From Halostella pelagica (GTDB lineage: Archaea; Halobacteriota; Halobacteria; Halobacteriales; Natronoarchaeaceae): a stretch of 64,000 bases of DNA. The stretch spans positions 1,612,001 through 1,676,000 of the forward strand of contig CP040678.1 in NCBI GenBank assembly GCA_005954745.1. The letters run 5' to 3'. The translations under genes were made by a program, and so were the position numbers. Below the pieces are notes generated by a model, which saw only the letters and a program-made list of their open reading frames with translations, did not search any database and was not told the DNA's origin. Below are positions 16,389-28,835 of this stretch, piece by piece (the stretch's first letter is position 1; each line of letters begins with the position of its first letter).

Positions 16389-17300
16389 ATGAAGGAGAAA
16401 CGTGTCCTCGTCACCGGCGGCGCAGGGTTTATCGGATCGAACCTGGCGAACCACCTCTCCGAGGACAACGACGTGACCGTCGTCGACAATCTCCATCTGG
16501 GGACGCCGCAAAACCTCGATGACGACGTGACGTTTCACGAAGCGAGCGTTATGGACGACGACCTACCGACGGACGTGGACGTCGTCGTCCACCTGGCTGC
16601 ACTGTCTTCGAGGGCGATGCTCGAAGACGAACCCCGAACCGGCGCGCAGGTCAACGTGGAAGGGTTCGTGAACGTGGTCGAACAGGCGTACGCCGACGGC
16701 TGTGACACATTCGTGTACGCCTCCACCTCTTCCATCTATGACGATGACCTGCCGTCCAGCGAGGACGAGGCAGTCGCGGCCGACACCGGATACGACGCGT
16801 CGATGCTCTCCCGGGAGCGGTACGCGGAGTACTACAACAACTTCTACGACGATATCGCCGTCGCGGGGACGCGTTTCTTCTCCGTCTATCAGGGGTACGG
16901 CGGCGCGGAGGAACACAAGGGAGAGTTCGCCAACACCGTCTCCCAGTTCGCGGACCGAATCGCTAACGGCGAGTCCCCAGTACTGTGGGGTGACGGGACG
17001 CAAACCCGTGATTTCGTCCACGTCAGCGACGTCGTTCGGGCGATCGTCCGCATCGCAGAAGAACGTCTCGACGGCGTGTACAACGTCGGCACCGGCGAAA
17101 ACTACACGTTCAACGAAGTGATCGACCAGATAAACGAGGCCATGGGTACGAGTATCGAGCCGGAGTACGAGCCCGTTCCGCTGAAGAATTACAACTACCA
17201 GCAGCGCGCTGACGCATCGAAACTCCGCGAAGCGACGGGATGGGAACCCGCCGTCGATTTCGAGGACGGCGTAAGGATGGTCTGCGATCCCTACCGATGA
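16389..17300 (+). CDS. NAD-dependent epimerase/dehydratase-like protein, catalytic Lys replaced
   Basis: This 303-residue extended SDR-family protein has the NAD motif TGGAGFIG near residues 9-16 and a full nucleotide-sugar epimerase layout, including ASTSSIY near 114-120 and GDGTQTRDFVHVSD near 200-213. The catalytic YxxxK motif is altered: Tyr135 is followed at +4 by Met139 (codon ATG at 16803-16805) in place of Lys. Enzymatic activity is therefore in doubt. The ATG at 16389 is preferred over 16362 because a TATA-like CATTTGG lies about 27-33 nt upstream. It is a single-gene unit with no surface-glycan genes beside it. Confidence 0.85.
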   Translation: MKEKRVLVTGGAGFIGSNLANHLSEDNDVTVVDNLHLGTPQNLDDDVTFHEASVMDDDLPTDVDVVVHLAALSSRAMLEDEPRTGAQVNVEGFVNVVEQAYADGCDTFVYASTSSIYDDDLPSSEDEAVAADTGYDASMLSRERYAEYYNNFYDDIAVAGTRFFSVYQGYGGAEEHKGEFANTVSQFADRIANGESPVLWGDGTQTRDFVHVSDVVRAIVRIAEERLDGVYNVGTGENYTFNEVIDQINEAMGTSIEPEYEPVPLKNYNYQQRADASKLREATGWEPAVDFEDGVRMVCDPYR

Positions 17301-17340
17301 GACCGCCGGATTTACTTTCCCCGCTCGGAGAGAGATCATC

Positions 17341-18261
17341 ATGAACGATTCAGTACGTATCATCGGCGTCCCGGCCGATTACGGTGCGAACCGACGCGGC
17401 GTAGACATGGGTCCGTCTGCGATCCGATACGCGGGGTTGGCCGAGTCGGTGAAACGTATCAGAGGCGACTGCGTCGACGCCGGCGACCTCGCCGCACCGC
17501 GCGCGGAGGAACGAGACCCCGACCGGCGGGCCCCGGACACCGGCGACGCGAAGTTCCTCAACGAAGTCGAGGATATCAACCGTCGCCTCTCCGACGCGAC
17601 GGCGGAGGCTATCGCCGACGGTGCAACGCCGCTGGTACTCGGCGGCGACCACTCCGTCGCTATCGGTTCGATCGGCGGCGCAGCGCGCGACGCAGAGGTC
17701 GGCGTCGTCTGGTTTGACGCCCACGGCGACTTCAATACGCCCGCGACCTCGCCCAGCGGCAACGTCCACGGGATGCCTCTCGCGGCCGCGCTCGGCCACG
17801 GCGAGATCGGTGAGATGGAGTGGGCACGCGCCGCCGGACTGGCGGAGGAAAACGTCGCGATCGTCGGTCTCCGAAGCGTAGACGACGCGGAGAAGCGTGC
17901 GATCCGGGAGAGCGACGTCACCGCCTTCACGATGTCGGATATCGACGAACGCGGCGTCACCGACGTGGTAGAGGACGCCCTCGATGTCGCGACCGACGGG
18001 ACGGACGGGATACACGTGAGCCTCGACCTCGACTGGCTCGACCCGAAGGAAGCGCCCGGCGTCGGCACACCGGTTAGAGGCGGAGTCAGTTACCGCGAGG
18101 CGCACTCCGCACTGGAGAAAGTCGCCGAACTCGACGAGACCGACGACGTGCTTCGCTCTCTCGAACTCGTCGAGGTCAACCCCATCCTCGACGAGCACAA
18201 CGAGACGGCGGAACTCGCTGTCGAACTGGCGGCCAGCGCGCTGGGCGAGCGGATCCTGTAG
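17341..18261 (+). CDS. rocF: Arginase
   Basis: This 306-residue ureohydrolase would split arginine to ornithine and urea. All binuclear Mn ligand motifs are present: H104 in GGDHS, D126-x-H128-x-D130 in WFDAHGDFN, and D229-x-D231. The stretch NTPATSPSGNVHG (132-144) is typical of arginases rather than agmatinases, as is the C-terminal ELVEVNPILDEHN. ATTTACTT (about 17310-17317) lies 24-31 nt before the ATG. No ornithine-using gene is next to it. The family assignment is firm; arginase over agmatinase is likely but rests on motifs. Confidence 0.88.
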   Translation: MNDSVRIIGVPADYGANRRGVDMGPSAIRYAGLAESVKRIRGDCVDAGDLAAPRAEERDPDRRAPDTGDAKFLNEVEDINRRLSDATAEAIADGATPLVLGGDHSVAIGSIGGAARDAEVGVVWFDAHGDFNTPATSPSGNVHGMPLAAALGHGEIGEMEWARAAGLAEENVAIVGLRSVDDAEKRAIRESDVTAFTMSDIDERGVTDVVEDALDVATDGTDGIHVSLDLDWLDPKEAPGVGTPVRGGVSYREAHSALEKVAELDETDDVLRSLELVEVNPILDEHNETAELAVELAASALGERIL

Positions 18262-18322
18262 CGGTTCATCGTCGTATTCATTGGCTCGTTGTCCCCGTTC
18301 GTCCGCCGTCGAACTCGGCTGG

Positions 18323-18955
18323 TTACCCGTCAGCCGCCGAACCGGGCGTATCGTGCCGTTCCAGTTCGAGCGTCTCCGGGTCCATCGTGTAGTAACTCTC
18401 CCACACCGGTTCCAGCCCCACGAGCCGCGTGTCTTCGAACCGCCCCTCGGCGTGGCGGTGGTGGTGACCGACGAGACAGAGTTCCGGGCGAAGCGCCCGC
18501 AGGATGTCATCGACGTGTGCGCACCCGCGCCCCATGAACCCCTGAGGCGGTTCGTGTGTGAGGAACACGTCGACGTCGGACAGTTCAATCGCCGACCTGA
18601 CGTCCTCGTGGGTGAAGTGCCGCCGCCGGTCGCCGGAGAGTTCGTCGCGGGATTTCTCGTACCGCGTCGGCGCGTAGTTCCCGGAGAGGCCGGCGACGCG
18701 GAGGCCCGATACCTCAACCGCCGTACTCGCAAGCAGGCGAGCATTTCGGTCGCCGAGCGTCGCGTTTTGCCGCATCGATTCGACGACATCGAAATCCTCG
18801 TTGTTGCCGGCGACGAAGTACGTCGGGACCGGCAGGTCGTAATACTCCAGGTCGCCGACGTGGAGTGCGACATCAGCGTCCGCGGCGTCATAGGCCGAGC
18901 GCAGCGCCTCGCGGTTCTCCGGGTCGGCGGCGTGTGCGTCACCGAGGACGAGCAT
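18323..18955 (-). CDS. Metallophosphoesterase (YfcE/calcineurin-like)
   Basis: This 210-residue enzyme has the five blocks of the calcineurin-like fold: LGDAH near residues 4-8 (D-x-H), HVGDLE near 33-38, GNNED near 49-53, THEPPQG near 132-138 and GHHHRHAEG near 162-170. A two-metal phosphodiesterase or phosphatase activity is expected; the substrate is unknown. The ATG at 18955 gives the motif at the very N-terminus as in the family, so the longer frame to 18994 is rejected. It converges with arginase. Confidence 0.85.
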   Translation of the reverse strand: MLVLGDAHAADPENREALRSAYDAADADVALHVGDLEYYDLPVPTYFVAGNNEDFDVVESMRQNATLGDRNARLLASTAVEVSGLRVAGLSGNYAPTRYEKSRDELSGDRRRHFTHEDVRSAIELSDVDVFLTHEPPQGFMGRGCAHVDDILRALRPELCLVGHHHRHAEGRFEDTRLVGLEPVWESYYTMDPETLELERHDTPGSAADG

Positions 18956-19079
18956 ACGGCTCCTACGGCCGCAGGTGGGATAATCGTCCGGCAAGCGCGT
19001 GGAGTACTACCCCCAGTGCGGGGTCGTGGACGTGCGCGAGTTGAGTGTGGATGGCTCCGAGAAAAGCGGCCGAGACAGT

Positions 19080-21569
19080 CTACTCTTCGTTACCGCTCGA
19101 CTCCTCAATACCGGATTCGTCGTCGCTACCGCCGGGAATGACGTCGACGCTAGCGACGCAGTCGCCCTCTTCTAAGTCCATCACCGTGACGCCCATCGTG
19201 TTGCGGCCGACCGATGACACGTCGGCTGCACGGGTCCGCATTATCTGTCCCCGGTCGCTCATGGCGACCAGGTCGTCGGCTTCGCTGACGGACTTGGCCG
19301 AGACGACGCCGCCGTTCCGGCCGCCGGTCTTGATGTCGATGAGGCCCTTTCCGTAACGGGACTGCGTCCGGTACTCGGAGAGGGGCGTGCGCTTGCCGAA
19401 CCCGTTCTCCGTGACGGTCAACAGAGCGCGGCCGTCGCTCTCGTCGGTGGCGACGAGGCCGGCAACCTGGTCGTCGCTGTCGAGTTTGATCGCGCCGACG
19501 CCGCGGGCGTTCCGTCCCATCTCACGGACCTCGGACTCGTCGAAGCGGATGGTCATGCCGTTGCGCGTGGCGACGACGAGATCGTTCGTGCCGTCGGTGA
19601 CGGCGACGTCTACCAGTTCGTCGTCGCCGTCCAGGTCTGCGGCGATGATACCCGTCGAGAGGATGTTCTCGAACTCGTCGCAGGCAGTGCGCTTGATATA
19701 CCCGTCGCGGGTGACGGTCGTGACGCACTCGTTGCCGCCGAACTCGTCCGTGGCGACGACGGCGGTGATCTCCTCACCGTCGTCGAAGTCGATGAGATTC
19801 ACCGCCGATTTGCCCCGAGCGGTCCGGCTCATCTCGGGTATCTCGTAGGTTTTCAGGCGATACACCTGGCCGTGGTTTGTGAAACAGAGCAGGTAGTCGT
19901 GCGTGTTCGCGCGGAACACTTTCGAAACGCGGTCGCCCTCCTTCACGTCGACGCCGATGATCCCCTTCCCGCCGCGGTTCTGCGGGTCGAACCGGTCGAC
20001 GGGCATCCGCTTGACGTAGTCGTCCTCCGTGACGACCACGACGACGTCTTCCTCGGGGATGAGGTCCTCGTGGGTGACGGTGCCGTGGTCCTCGACGATG
20101 CTCGTCCGACGGTCGTCGTCGTACTCGTCTTTGATCTCCTGCAGTTCCTCCTTGATGACGGCGAACAGTTCGCTCTCGTCGTTGAGGATCGTTTCGAGGC
20201 GCTCGATCCGCGCCTGCACCTCCTCGTACTCCGTCTCGATCTCCGTGGACTCCATCGAGGTGAGGCTGCCGAGTTGCATCCGGACGATGTGGTCGGCCTG
20301 GTCCTGCGAGAAGTCGTACGCCTCTATAAGCGCCTCCTTCGCGGCGTCTCGGTCCTCGGAGTTCTGGATTCGCTCGACGACGTCGTCGACGTTTTCGAGC
20401 GCTGTCAGTCGGCCTTCGAGGATGTGTGCGCGGTCCTCTGCCTCGGCGAGGTCGAACTCGCTGCGCCGGCGGACGACCTCCTTGCGATGGGCGACGTACT
20501 CCTCTAAGGTCTCTTTCAGCGTCAGCACCTTCGGCTGGCCGTCGACCAGCGCGAGGTTGATGACGCCGAAGGTGGTTTCGAGGTGGTGTTCGAGGAGTTG
20601 GTTCTTCACGACGTCGGCGTTCGCCCCTCGCTTGAGTTCGATGACGATGCGGACGCCCTCGCGGTCGGACTCGTCGCGCAGGTCGCGGACGCCCTCGATC
20701 TTCCCCTCGTTGACGTCCTCGGCGATCCGCTCGACGATGCGCGCCTTGTTCGCCTGGTACGGCACTTCCGTGATGACGATCCGTTCGTCCTCCTCGACTT
20801 CGAACTCCGCTCGGACGCGGAGTCGGCCGCGGCCGGTCGCGTACGCCGAGTAGATGGCGTCGCGGCCGACGATGTTCGCGCCCGTCGGGAAGTCGGGGCC
20901 TTTGATGTGCTCCATCAGGTCCTCGACCTCGCAGTCGGGGTTGTCGATGAGGTGGACCGTCGCGTCGATCACCTCGCCGAGGTTGTGCGGCGGTATCTTC
21001 GTCGACATCCCGACCGCGATACCGGACGAACCGTTGACGAGCAGGTTCGGGAACGCCGAGGGGAGCACCTCGGGTTCCGTGAGGCGGTCGTCGTAGTTGG
21101 ACTGGAAGTCGACGGTGTCTTTCTCGATGTCCTCCAGAAGCTCCTCCGAGATGGGGCTCATCCGGGCCTCGGTGTAACGCATGGCGGCCGCGGGGTCGCC
21201 GTCCATCGACCCGAAGTTCCCCTGGCCGTCGACCAGCGGGTACCGCATCGAGAAGTCCTGTGCCATCCGGGTCAGCGTGTCGTAGATGGGACCGTCACCG
21301 TGGGGGTGGTAGTCACCCATCGTCTCGCCCACCACGGACGAGGACTTACGGTGGCTGGACCCGCTGGTGACGCCCATCTCGTGCATGGCGTAGAGGATGC
21401 GCCGGTGGACGGGTTTGAGGCCGTCGCGGACGTCCGGCAACGCGCGTCCGGCGATGACGCTCATCGCGTAGTCGATGTAACTCTGCTCCATCTCGTCTTC
21501 GATGCGGACGCGGTCGACGCGCGCGGCGTCGGCGTCCACGTCCGTCGGGTCTGGCGCTTCAGAACTCAT
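19080..21569 (-). CDS. gyrA: DNA gyrase subunit A
   Basis: This 829-residue breakage-reunion subunit introduces negative supercoils with GyrB. The catalytic tyrosine is Y132 in [10 protein letters not shown]. The quinolone-determining region reads [10 protein letters not shown], with Gly93 at the position of E. coli Ser83 and Asp97 at Asp87. The C-terminal beta-pinwheel begins after about residue 505 and has the GyrA-box-like NRGGKG, so true gyrase rather than topoisomerase IV is likely. The ATG at 21569 is one base after the gyrB stop, which defines the start and shows coupling; the longer frame to 21638 is rejected. The tail after about 800 is highly acidic. Confidence 0.96.
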   Translation of the reverse strand: MSSEAPDPTDVDADAARVDRVRIEDEMEQSYIDYAMSVIAGRALPDVRDGLKPVHRRILYAMHEMGVTSGSSHRKSSSVVGETMGDYHPHGDGPIYDTLTRMAQDFSMRYPLVDGQGNFGSMDGDPAAAMRYTEARMSPISEELLEDIEKDTVDFQSNYDDRLTEPEVLPSAFPNLLVNGSSGIAVGMSTKIPPHNLGEVIDATVHLIDNPDCEVEDLMEHIKGPDFPTGANIVGRDAIYSAYATGRGRLRVRAEFEVEEDERIVITEVPYQANKARIVERIAEDVNEGKIEGVRDLRDESDREGVRIVIELKRGANADVVKNQLLEHHLETTFGVINLALVDGQPKVLTLKETLEEYVAHRKEVVRRRSEFDLAEAEDRAHILEGRLTALENVDDVVERIQNSEDRDAAKEALIEAYDFSQDQADHIVRMQLGSLTSMESTEIETEYEEVQARIERLETILNDESELFAVIKEELQEIKDEYDDDRRTSIVEDHGTVTHEDLIPEEDVVVVVTEDDYVKRMPVDRFDPQNRGGKGIIGVDVKEGDRVSKVFRANTHDYLLCFTNHGQVYRLKTYEIPEMSRTARGKSAVNLIDFDDGEEITAVVATDEFGGNECVTTVTRDGYIKRTACDEFENILSTGIIAADLDGDDELVDVAVTDGTNDLVVATRNGMTIRFDESEVREMGRNARGVGAIKLDSDDQVAGLVATDESDGRALLTVTENGFGKRTPLSEYRTQSRYGKGLIDIKTGGRNGGVVSAKSVSEADDLVAMSDRGQIMRTRAADVSSVGRNTMGVTVMDLEEGDCVASVDVIPGGSDDESGIEESSGNEE

Positions 21570-21570
21570 A

Positions 21571-23747
<2,177 letters not shown>

Positions 23748-26186
23748 ATGACCTCGTTCCAGTCGACGCTCGGCGAGGAGTCGGAGATCGCAGAGGAGTT
23801 GGCCGAGAGCCAGCGCCAGATCTCCATCGCCGAGTTCTTCGAGAAGAACAAGCACATGCTCGGGTTCGACAGCGGGGCCCGAGGGTTGGTTACCGCCGTG
23901 AAAGAGGCCGTCGACAACGCTCTCGACGCGGCGGAGGAAGCGGGCGTCCTCCCCGACATCTACGTCGAGATCGAGGAGGTCGGCGACTACTACAAGCTCG
24001 TCGTCGAGGACAACGGGCCGGGGATCACGAAGGAGCAACTCCCCAAAGTGTTCGGGAAACTGCTGTACGGGAGCCGCTTCCACGCCCGGGAACAGAGTCG
24101 CGGACAACAGGGTATCGGTATCTCCGCCGCCGTTCTCTACTCGCAGTTAACCAGCGGGAAGCCCGCGAAGATAACGAGTCGGACACAGGGTTCGAGCGAG
24201 GCCGAGTACTTCGAGCTGATCATCGACACGGACAACAACGAACCCGAGATCAGCGTCGAGGAGACCACCTCTTGGGACCGCCCGCACGGGACCCGGATCG
24301 AGATGGAGATGGAGGGGAACATGCGCGCCCGCCAGCAACTCCACGACTACATCAAGCACACTGCGGTCGTCAACCCCCACGCCCGCCTCGAACTCCGCGA
24401 ACCGAAAGAGCACTTCAAGTTCGAGCGCGCGACCGACCGGCTACCGGACGAAACCGAGGAGATCCGCCCGCACCCCCATGGCGTCGAACTCGGCACCGTC
24501 CTGAAGATGCTGGAGGCGACGAACTCCCACTCTGTCTCCGGGTTCTTGCAGGAGGAGTTCACGCGAGTCGGCTCAAAAACCTCCGACAGCGTCATCGACA
24601 ACTTCCGAGACCGCCACTTCGGTCGCGAGATGGCGTGGGAGCCGCCGCGTGACGGCGCGGATATCGCGGCCGCGGTCTCGGACGCCACCGCTAACAAGGG
24701 TGCCGACGCGACGGACGCCTTCGCCGAGGAGATAGCGGAGGCGCTCACCGACCACGACCGCGTCGCATACCATCAGATAGTCGAGACGGTTTCGGACGCC
24801 GCCGAGGCTGTCGGCGACGGGTTCGGCGTGACGTTCGGCTCGACGGTGCAGGAAAACGCCGTCGAGGCCGCCTGGGACGCGGTTCTTGGCGTGAGCGACG
24901 AAGCGGACGAGGACGTCCCCGACGGCCGGCGACGCGCCGACCTGTACGGACTCGTCGATGAAGCGACGAGCACGCGGAAAGACGACGCGACGGTCGAGTC
25001 GCTCGCCTCTCGGATCGCGAACCGCTTTCGTAACGACGAGGACGACCGCGACCGCCTGACGCACGACGAACTCGCCGAGTACGTCGACTGGGCGGCGGAG
25101 CGAACCGCCGAACGGGAGGACGCAAGCATCGGCGACACCGCGCGCGAGAACGTCGTTGAGGCCGTCTGGTCGGTGATGGAGCGCGTCCCCGACGAGGTGC
25201 CGAAGGTCAGCGACCTCGCCGATAACCGCGACGCGTCGAGCGAACTGCTCGACGCGATGCGCGCGACCGACATCATGGCACCGCCGACGAACTGCCTCGC
25301 GCCGATCACCGACGAACTCGTCGAAGCCGGCTTGAAAAAGGAGTTCGACGCGGACTTCTACGCGGCGGCGACCCGCGACGCCGAAGTCACCGGCGGTGAC
25401 CCGTTCATCGTCGAGGCGGGCATCGCCTACGGCGGCGAACTCCCGACCGACGGCAAGGCCCAGGTGATGCGCTTTGCGAACCGCGTGCCGCTGGTCTACC
25501 AGCGGGGAGCGTGTGCGACGACGGACGTGGTCAAGGATATCGGCTGGCGGAACTACAATCTGGACCAGCCGGGCGGCAGCGGTATCCCGAACGGGCCGGT
25601 CGTCATCATGGTCCACATTGCCTCCACGAACGTCCCGTTCACCAGCGAATCGAAAGACGCCGTCGCCAACATCCCCGAGATCGAGGACGAGATCGAACTG
25701 GCTATCCGGGAGGCCGCTCGCGACCTGAAGAGCTTCCTGAAAAAGCGCCGCTCGATGGAGAAACGCCGGAAGAAACAGGACGTGCTGACGAACATCCTGC
25801 CGGAGATGGCCGAGAAGGTGTCCGACGTGACGGGCAACGAGCAACCGGACATCAGCGACGCGATGGCCCGGATCATGAACAACGTCCGGGTCGGACGCGA
25901 CCTGAAGGAAAACGGCGACGGCCAGAAGGTGTCCGTCACCGTCGAGAACCACTCGAACGCGAGCGAGTCGCTGGAAGTGACGGACATCGTCACTGCCGAA
26001 CCAACCGGCCTGTCGGACGGCGCGACCGCCGTCGAGATGGACGGCGAGTGGTTCGTCAAGTGGTCGGTCGACGTCGGAAGCGGGGACGACGCTACGCTCA
26101 CCTACGAGACCGACACTGACGCATCGTTCGACCTCGACGTAGACGGGGTCGAGACGGAGAAACTGACTGTCAACAATGAGCACTGA
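23748..26186 (+). CDS. top6B: DNA topoisomerase VI subunit B
   Basis: This 812-residue GHKL ATPase is the subunit of the archaeal type IIB topoisomerase that relaxes and decatenates DNA. ATP-site residues E53 and N57 lie in EAVDNALD, followed by VEDNGPGI near residues 85-92 and [11 protein letters not shown] near 120-130. It is much longer than crenarchaeal Top6B (about 530 residues). An acidic insert at about 320-500 separates the ATPase part from the transducer domain. Within it, residues 335-386 and 433-484 are similar to each other. The C-terminus carries an Ig-like extension. It overlaps top6A by 11 bp. Confidence 0.96.
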   Translation: MTSFQSTLGEESEIAEELAESQRQISIAEFFEKNKHMLGFDSGARGLVTAVKEAVDNALDAAEEAGVLPDIYVEIEEVGDYYKLVVEDNGPGITKEQLPKVFGKLLYGSRFHAREQSRGQQGIGISAAVLYSQLTSGKPAKITSRTQGSSEAEYFELIIDTDNNEPEISVEETTSWDRPHGTRIEMEMEGNMRARQQLHDYIKHTAVVNPHARLELREPKEHFKFERATDRLPDETEEIRPHPHGVELGTVLKMLEATNSHSVSGFLQEEFTRVGSKTSDSVIDNFRDRHFGREMAWEPPRDGADIAAAVSDATANKGADATDAFAEEIAEALTDHDRVAYHQIVETVSDAAEAVGDGFGVTFGSTVQENAVEAAWDAVLGVSDEADEDVPDGRRRADLYGLVDEATSTRKDDATVESLASRIANRFRNDEDDRDRLTHDELAEYVDWAAERTAEREDASIGDTARENVVEAVWSVMERVPDEVPKVSDLADNRDASSELLDAMRATDIMAPPTNCLAPITDELVEAGLKKEFDADFYAAATRDAEVTGGDPFIVEAGIAYGGELPTDGKAQVMRFANRVPLVYQRGACATTDVVKDIGWRNYNLDQPGGSGIPNGPVVIMVHIASTNVPFTSESKDAVANIPEIEDEIELAIREAARDLKSFLKKRRSMEKRRKKQDVLTNILPEMAEKVSDVTGNEQPDISDAMARIMNNVRVGRDLKENGDGQKVSVTVENHSNASESLEVTDIVTAEPTGLSDGATAVEMDGEWFVKWSVDVGSGDDATLTYETDTDASFDLDVDGVETEKLTVNNEH

Positions 26187-27267
26187 TACGAACGCCGACG
26201 CACGGGAACAACTGATCGAACTCGCCGCGGAGTTCTACGACCAGTTCGAGGAGGGCGACGTCCCGCAGATGACGCTGCCGACCCGGACGAAAAGCAACAT
26301 CGAGTACGACGAGGACGAGAACGTCTGGGTGTACGGCGACCGCCAGAGCACGCGGTCGGCAAAGAGCGTCCGCGGCGCGCGCAAACTGCTGAAGGCGATC
26401 TACACGATCGACTTCCTCGCCGAGCAACTGGACGAGGACCGCTCGTCGACCCTGCGTGAGCTGTACTACCTCTCGGAGTCGTGGGAGACCGACGAAGCGC
26501 AGTTCAACAACCAAGACGAATCGAACCAGCTCATCGAGGACCTGGAGATCGTCTCAGAGGTAAAACGCGAGGACTTCCATATGCGCCCGGAGGAGTCCGG
26601 GGCCAAGGTGATGGGGCCGCTGCTCCTCCGCGAGCAGACGAACCGCGGCGACCGGGATATCCACTGCCAGAAAGACGTTGGCCAGGGCGGCTACCAGATC
26701 CCGAACAACCCGGACACCATCGAGTTCCTCGACAACGACGCGGAGTTCGTCCTCTGCGTGGAGACCGGCGGCATGCGCGATCGGCTGGTCGAGAACGGCT
26801 TCGACGACGAGTACAACGCGCTGGTCGTCCACCTCGGCGGTCAGCCCGCCCGAGCAACCCGACGGCTCATCAAGCGCCTGCACGACGAACTGGATCTCCC
26901 GGTCACGGTGTTCACTGACGGTGACCCCTGGTCGTACCGCATCTTCGGGTCTGTCTCCTACGGGTCGATCAAGAGCGCGCATCTCTCTGAGTATCTCGCC
27001 ACGCCCGAGGCCCAGTTCATCGGCATCCAGCCGGAGGACATCGTGGAGTACGACCTGCCGACGGACCCGCTCGCGGACTCCGACATCAACGCGCTTGAGA
27101 GCGAACTCGAGGACCCCCGGTTCCAGACGGACTACTGGGAGGAGCAGATCGAACTGCAGCTAGATATCGGGAAGAAGGCAGAACAGCAGGCGCTCGCGTC
27201 ACGTGGGTTGGATTTCGTGACGGAGACGTATCTGCCTGAACGACTCTCCGAGATGGGTGTCCTATAA
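26176..27267 (+). CDS. top6A: DNA topoisomerase VI subunit A (Spo11-like)
   Basis: This 363-residue DNA-cleaving subunit carries the winged-helix catalytic tyrosine pair Y97-Y98 in LRELYYLSE, one of which attacks the DNA. The TOPRIM domain shows the metal-binding Glu in CVETGG and the DxD of [10 protein letters not shown]. Length and motifs match archaeal Top6A, the relative of eukaryotic Spo11. It starts inside the end of top6B (overlap 26176-26186), so both subunits are made from one coupled message. The ATG chosen gives the usual N-terminus. Confidence 0.96.
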   Translation: MSTDTNADAREQLIELAAEFYDQFEEGDVPQMTLPTRTKSNIEYDEDENVWVYGDRQSTRSAKSVRGARKLLKAIYTIDFLAEQLDEDRSSTLRELYYLSESWETDEAQFNNQDESNQLIEDLEIVSEVKREDFHMRPEESGAKVMGPLLLREQTNRGDRDIHCQKDVGQGGYQIPNNPDTIEFLDNDAEFVLCVETGGMRDRLVENGFDDEYNALVVHLGGQPARATRRLIKRLHDELDLPVTVFTDGDPWSYRIFGSVSYGSIKSAHLSEYLATPEAQFIGIQPEDIVEYDLPTDPLADSDINALESELEDPRFQTDYWEEQIELQLDIGKKAEQQALASRGLDFVTETYLPERLSEMGVL

Positions 27268-27340
27268 GGAGACGCATCGAGCAGCGGTTTCGGAAGACTG
27301 TGAGCAACGACTGACCGAGCGAACGTTCTTCGAGCGCGTA

Positions 27341-27724
27341 TCAACAGGAGACGGGACAGCCGCGGTCGATCCAGTTCTGAGTCGTTTCGATCACGTCGAA
27401 CAGTTCCGCTTCGTTCTCGGTGTCGATGCTGACGAACACGCCCTCGTGCTCTCCTAACGGGAACTGGATGGACATCGCATCGTCCGTATCGTAGATGATC
27501 CGCCGCAGTTCCCCCACGTGCGTGAAGTCGGTGAGCCTGTTTTTACCGAGCGCGAGGACGATGATCTCGCGCCGAAGACGCTCGATATCCGACTGAGAGT
27601 ACTCGTTCCGAAGTTCCTCGTCGAGGTAAATGTGTTTGTACCGGGTTTCTTCGTACACGAGAGCCATACGAAGTCTATCGTCGAGCGTCTCTCGAAGGTC
27701 GTCTACCAGTTCGAACCCACCCAT
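27341..27724 (-). CDS. Conserved haloarchaeal protein, unknown function
   Basis: This 127-residue soluble protein has a helical N-terminal half (ETLDDRLRMALVYEETRYKHIYLDEELRNEY) and a beta-type second half. It ends in RGCPVSC with two cysteines. No family with a known role is recognised. The sequence looks conserved and well formed, and ATG at 27724 is preceded by an AT-rich region with a plausible GTTAAC box near -28. It converges with top6A, 73 nt away, and lies downstream of the zinc-ribbon gene on the same strand. Confidence 0.65.
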   Translation of the reverse strand: MGGFELVDDLRETLDDRLRMALVYEETRYKHIYLDEELRNEYSQSDIERLRREIIVLALGKNRLTDFTHVGELRRIIYDTDDAMSIQFPLGEHEGVFVSIDTENEAELFDVIETTQNWIDRGCPVSC

Positions 27725-27801
27725 AGTGAGCCGATCAACGCCGGGAACAATGAATGTTAACGTACATCATAGTATATATCTCAAACACATCCGGAACGTG
27801 T

Positions 27802-28779
27802 TTATTCCGTCTCGTAATCAGCTCTCGCCGCCTCTTCGTCCCGGATCTCGTTCGCGACGTCGGCCGTGTGGTCGTGAGTGCGCCCGGACACGCAGTCCCG
27901 ACAGTACTCGTTCGTACCGCTCTCGTAGGTGTAGACGGGGACCCCGAAGACGACGAACTCGTCGCGGTAATCCCGCTCGACTCCCTCTTCGACCGGGTCG
28001 AAACAGACCGAACAGGGTCGTTCTCCCCCGCGAAGTACCGTCTCTTCCACGCGCTGGTGGCGGCCGAAGGTTGTGATGGGGTGTTCGCTCCGGACCCGCT
28101 CGCGTACAGGCGGAATGAAATACAGGCCGAGGAGGAGCACGATTATCGCGCCAAAGAGAGCGGTTACACCGCTAGCTTCCGTGGTCGCAGCGACGCCAAC
28201 GAGCGTCAGAAACACGCCAAAGATCCACTGAAACGTCGACCCGCCGGAGTCACCGCCGACGTCCGCATCCGTTATCGACCGGTTGGTCGTCGAACCACTG
28301 GCGTTAACGGTTCGGACGCCGCAGTGCGGGCAGATATCAGCGCTGGCGTGTATCTCCGTCCCGCAGGACCGACAGAACAGTTCGTTGGAGATGGATCGCC
28401 CGCTTGAAGCCGTATCGTCGTACACGACCTGTCGGTCGACATCGACGAAGTATTTGTAGGCGGCGTAGGCGGCGTTGCCGATCCCGCCGGTCCACCAGAC
28501 GGTAAAGAGCGCGATCATGACGTGGGTTCCGGCCGACCCGACCGACCGCCTGACGAGCACCGCTCCGTCGCTGTATCGGTCCTCGACTTCCCACCCCTGA
28601 GCCTGGAGGTTCATCAGACGGTGTTGGGTCGCGGTGTCGGTCGTCCCCGCGCCCATGTTCCGTTCGACGCCGCAGTCCGGACAGATAACCGCCTCGGAGT
28701 GGACCACTGCACCGCAACTCTGGCAGAACTCCTCGTCGGGTCCTGGGTCGTCTGCGCGTTCGGCACCGCCGTTGGTCAT
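27802..28779 (-). CDS. Zinc-ribbon membrane protein
   Basis: This 325-residue protein has three cysteine modules. They are CQSCG...CPDCG (about residues 19-37), CRSCG...CPHCG (about 136-153) and a C-terminal pair CSVCFDP...CRDCVSG (about 260-300). Two pairs of hydrophobic helices lie between them (about 85-112 and 185-228). The layout suggests a membrane protein with cytosolic rubredoxin-like zinc ribbons, in which the first two are repeated. The function is unknown; such ribbons often mediate protein contacts. The stop lies within an AT-rich spacer. The neighbours do not suggest a pathway. Confidence 0.72.
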   Translation of the reverse strand: MTNGGAERADDPGPDEEFCQSCGAVVHSEAVICPDCGVERNMGAGTTDTATQHRLMNLQAQGWEVEDRYSDGAVLVRRSVGSAGTHVMIALFTVWWTGGIGNAAYAAYKYFVDVDRQVVYDDTASSGRSISNELFCRSCGTEIHASADICPHCGVRTVNASGSTTNRSITDADVGGDSGGSTFQWIFGVFLTLVGVAATTEASGVTALFGAIIVLLLGLYFIPPVRERVRSEHPITTFGRHQRVEETVLRGGERPCSVCFDPVEEGVERDYRDEFVVFGVPVYTYESGTNEYCRDCVSGRTHDHTADVANEIRDEEAARADYETE

Positions 28780-28835
28780 GTCCGGACGGTGGGCCGACGC
28801 GGGCTTATTTGTTCCGACGGATCGGCGAGCCGAGA

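Noticed and set aside
24573-26183. A 536-codon minus-strand frame across top6B
   Set aside because: It is antisense to a complete Top6B. High GC with RNY-type codons makes such frames common.
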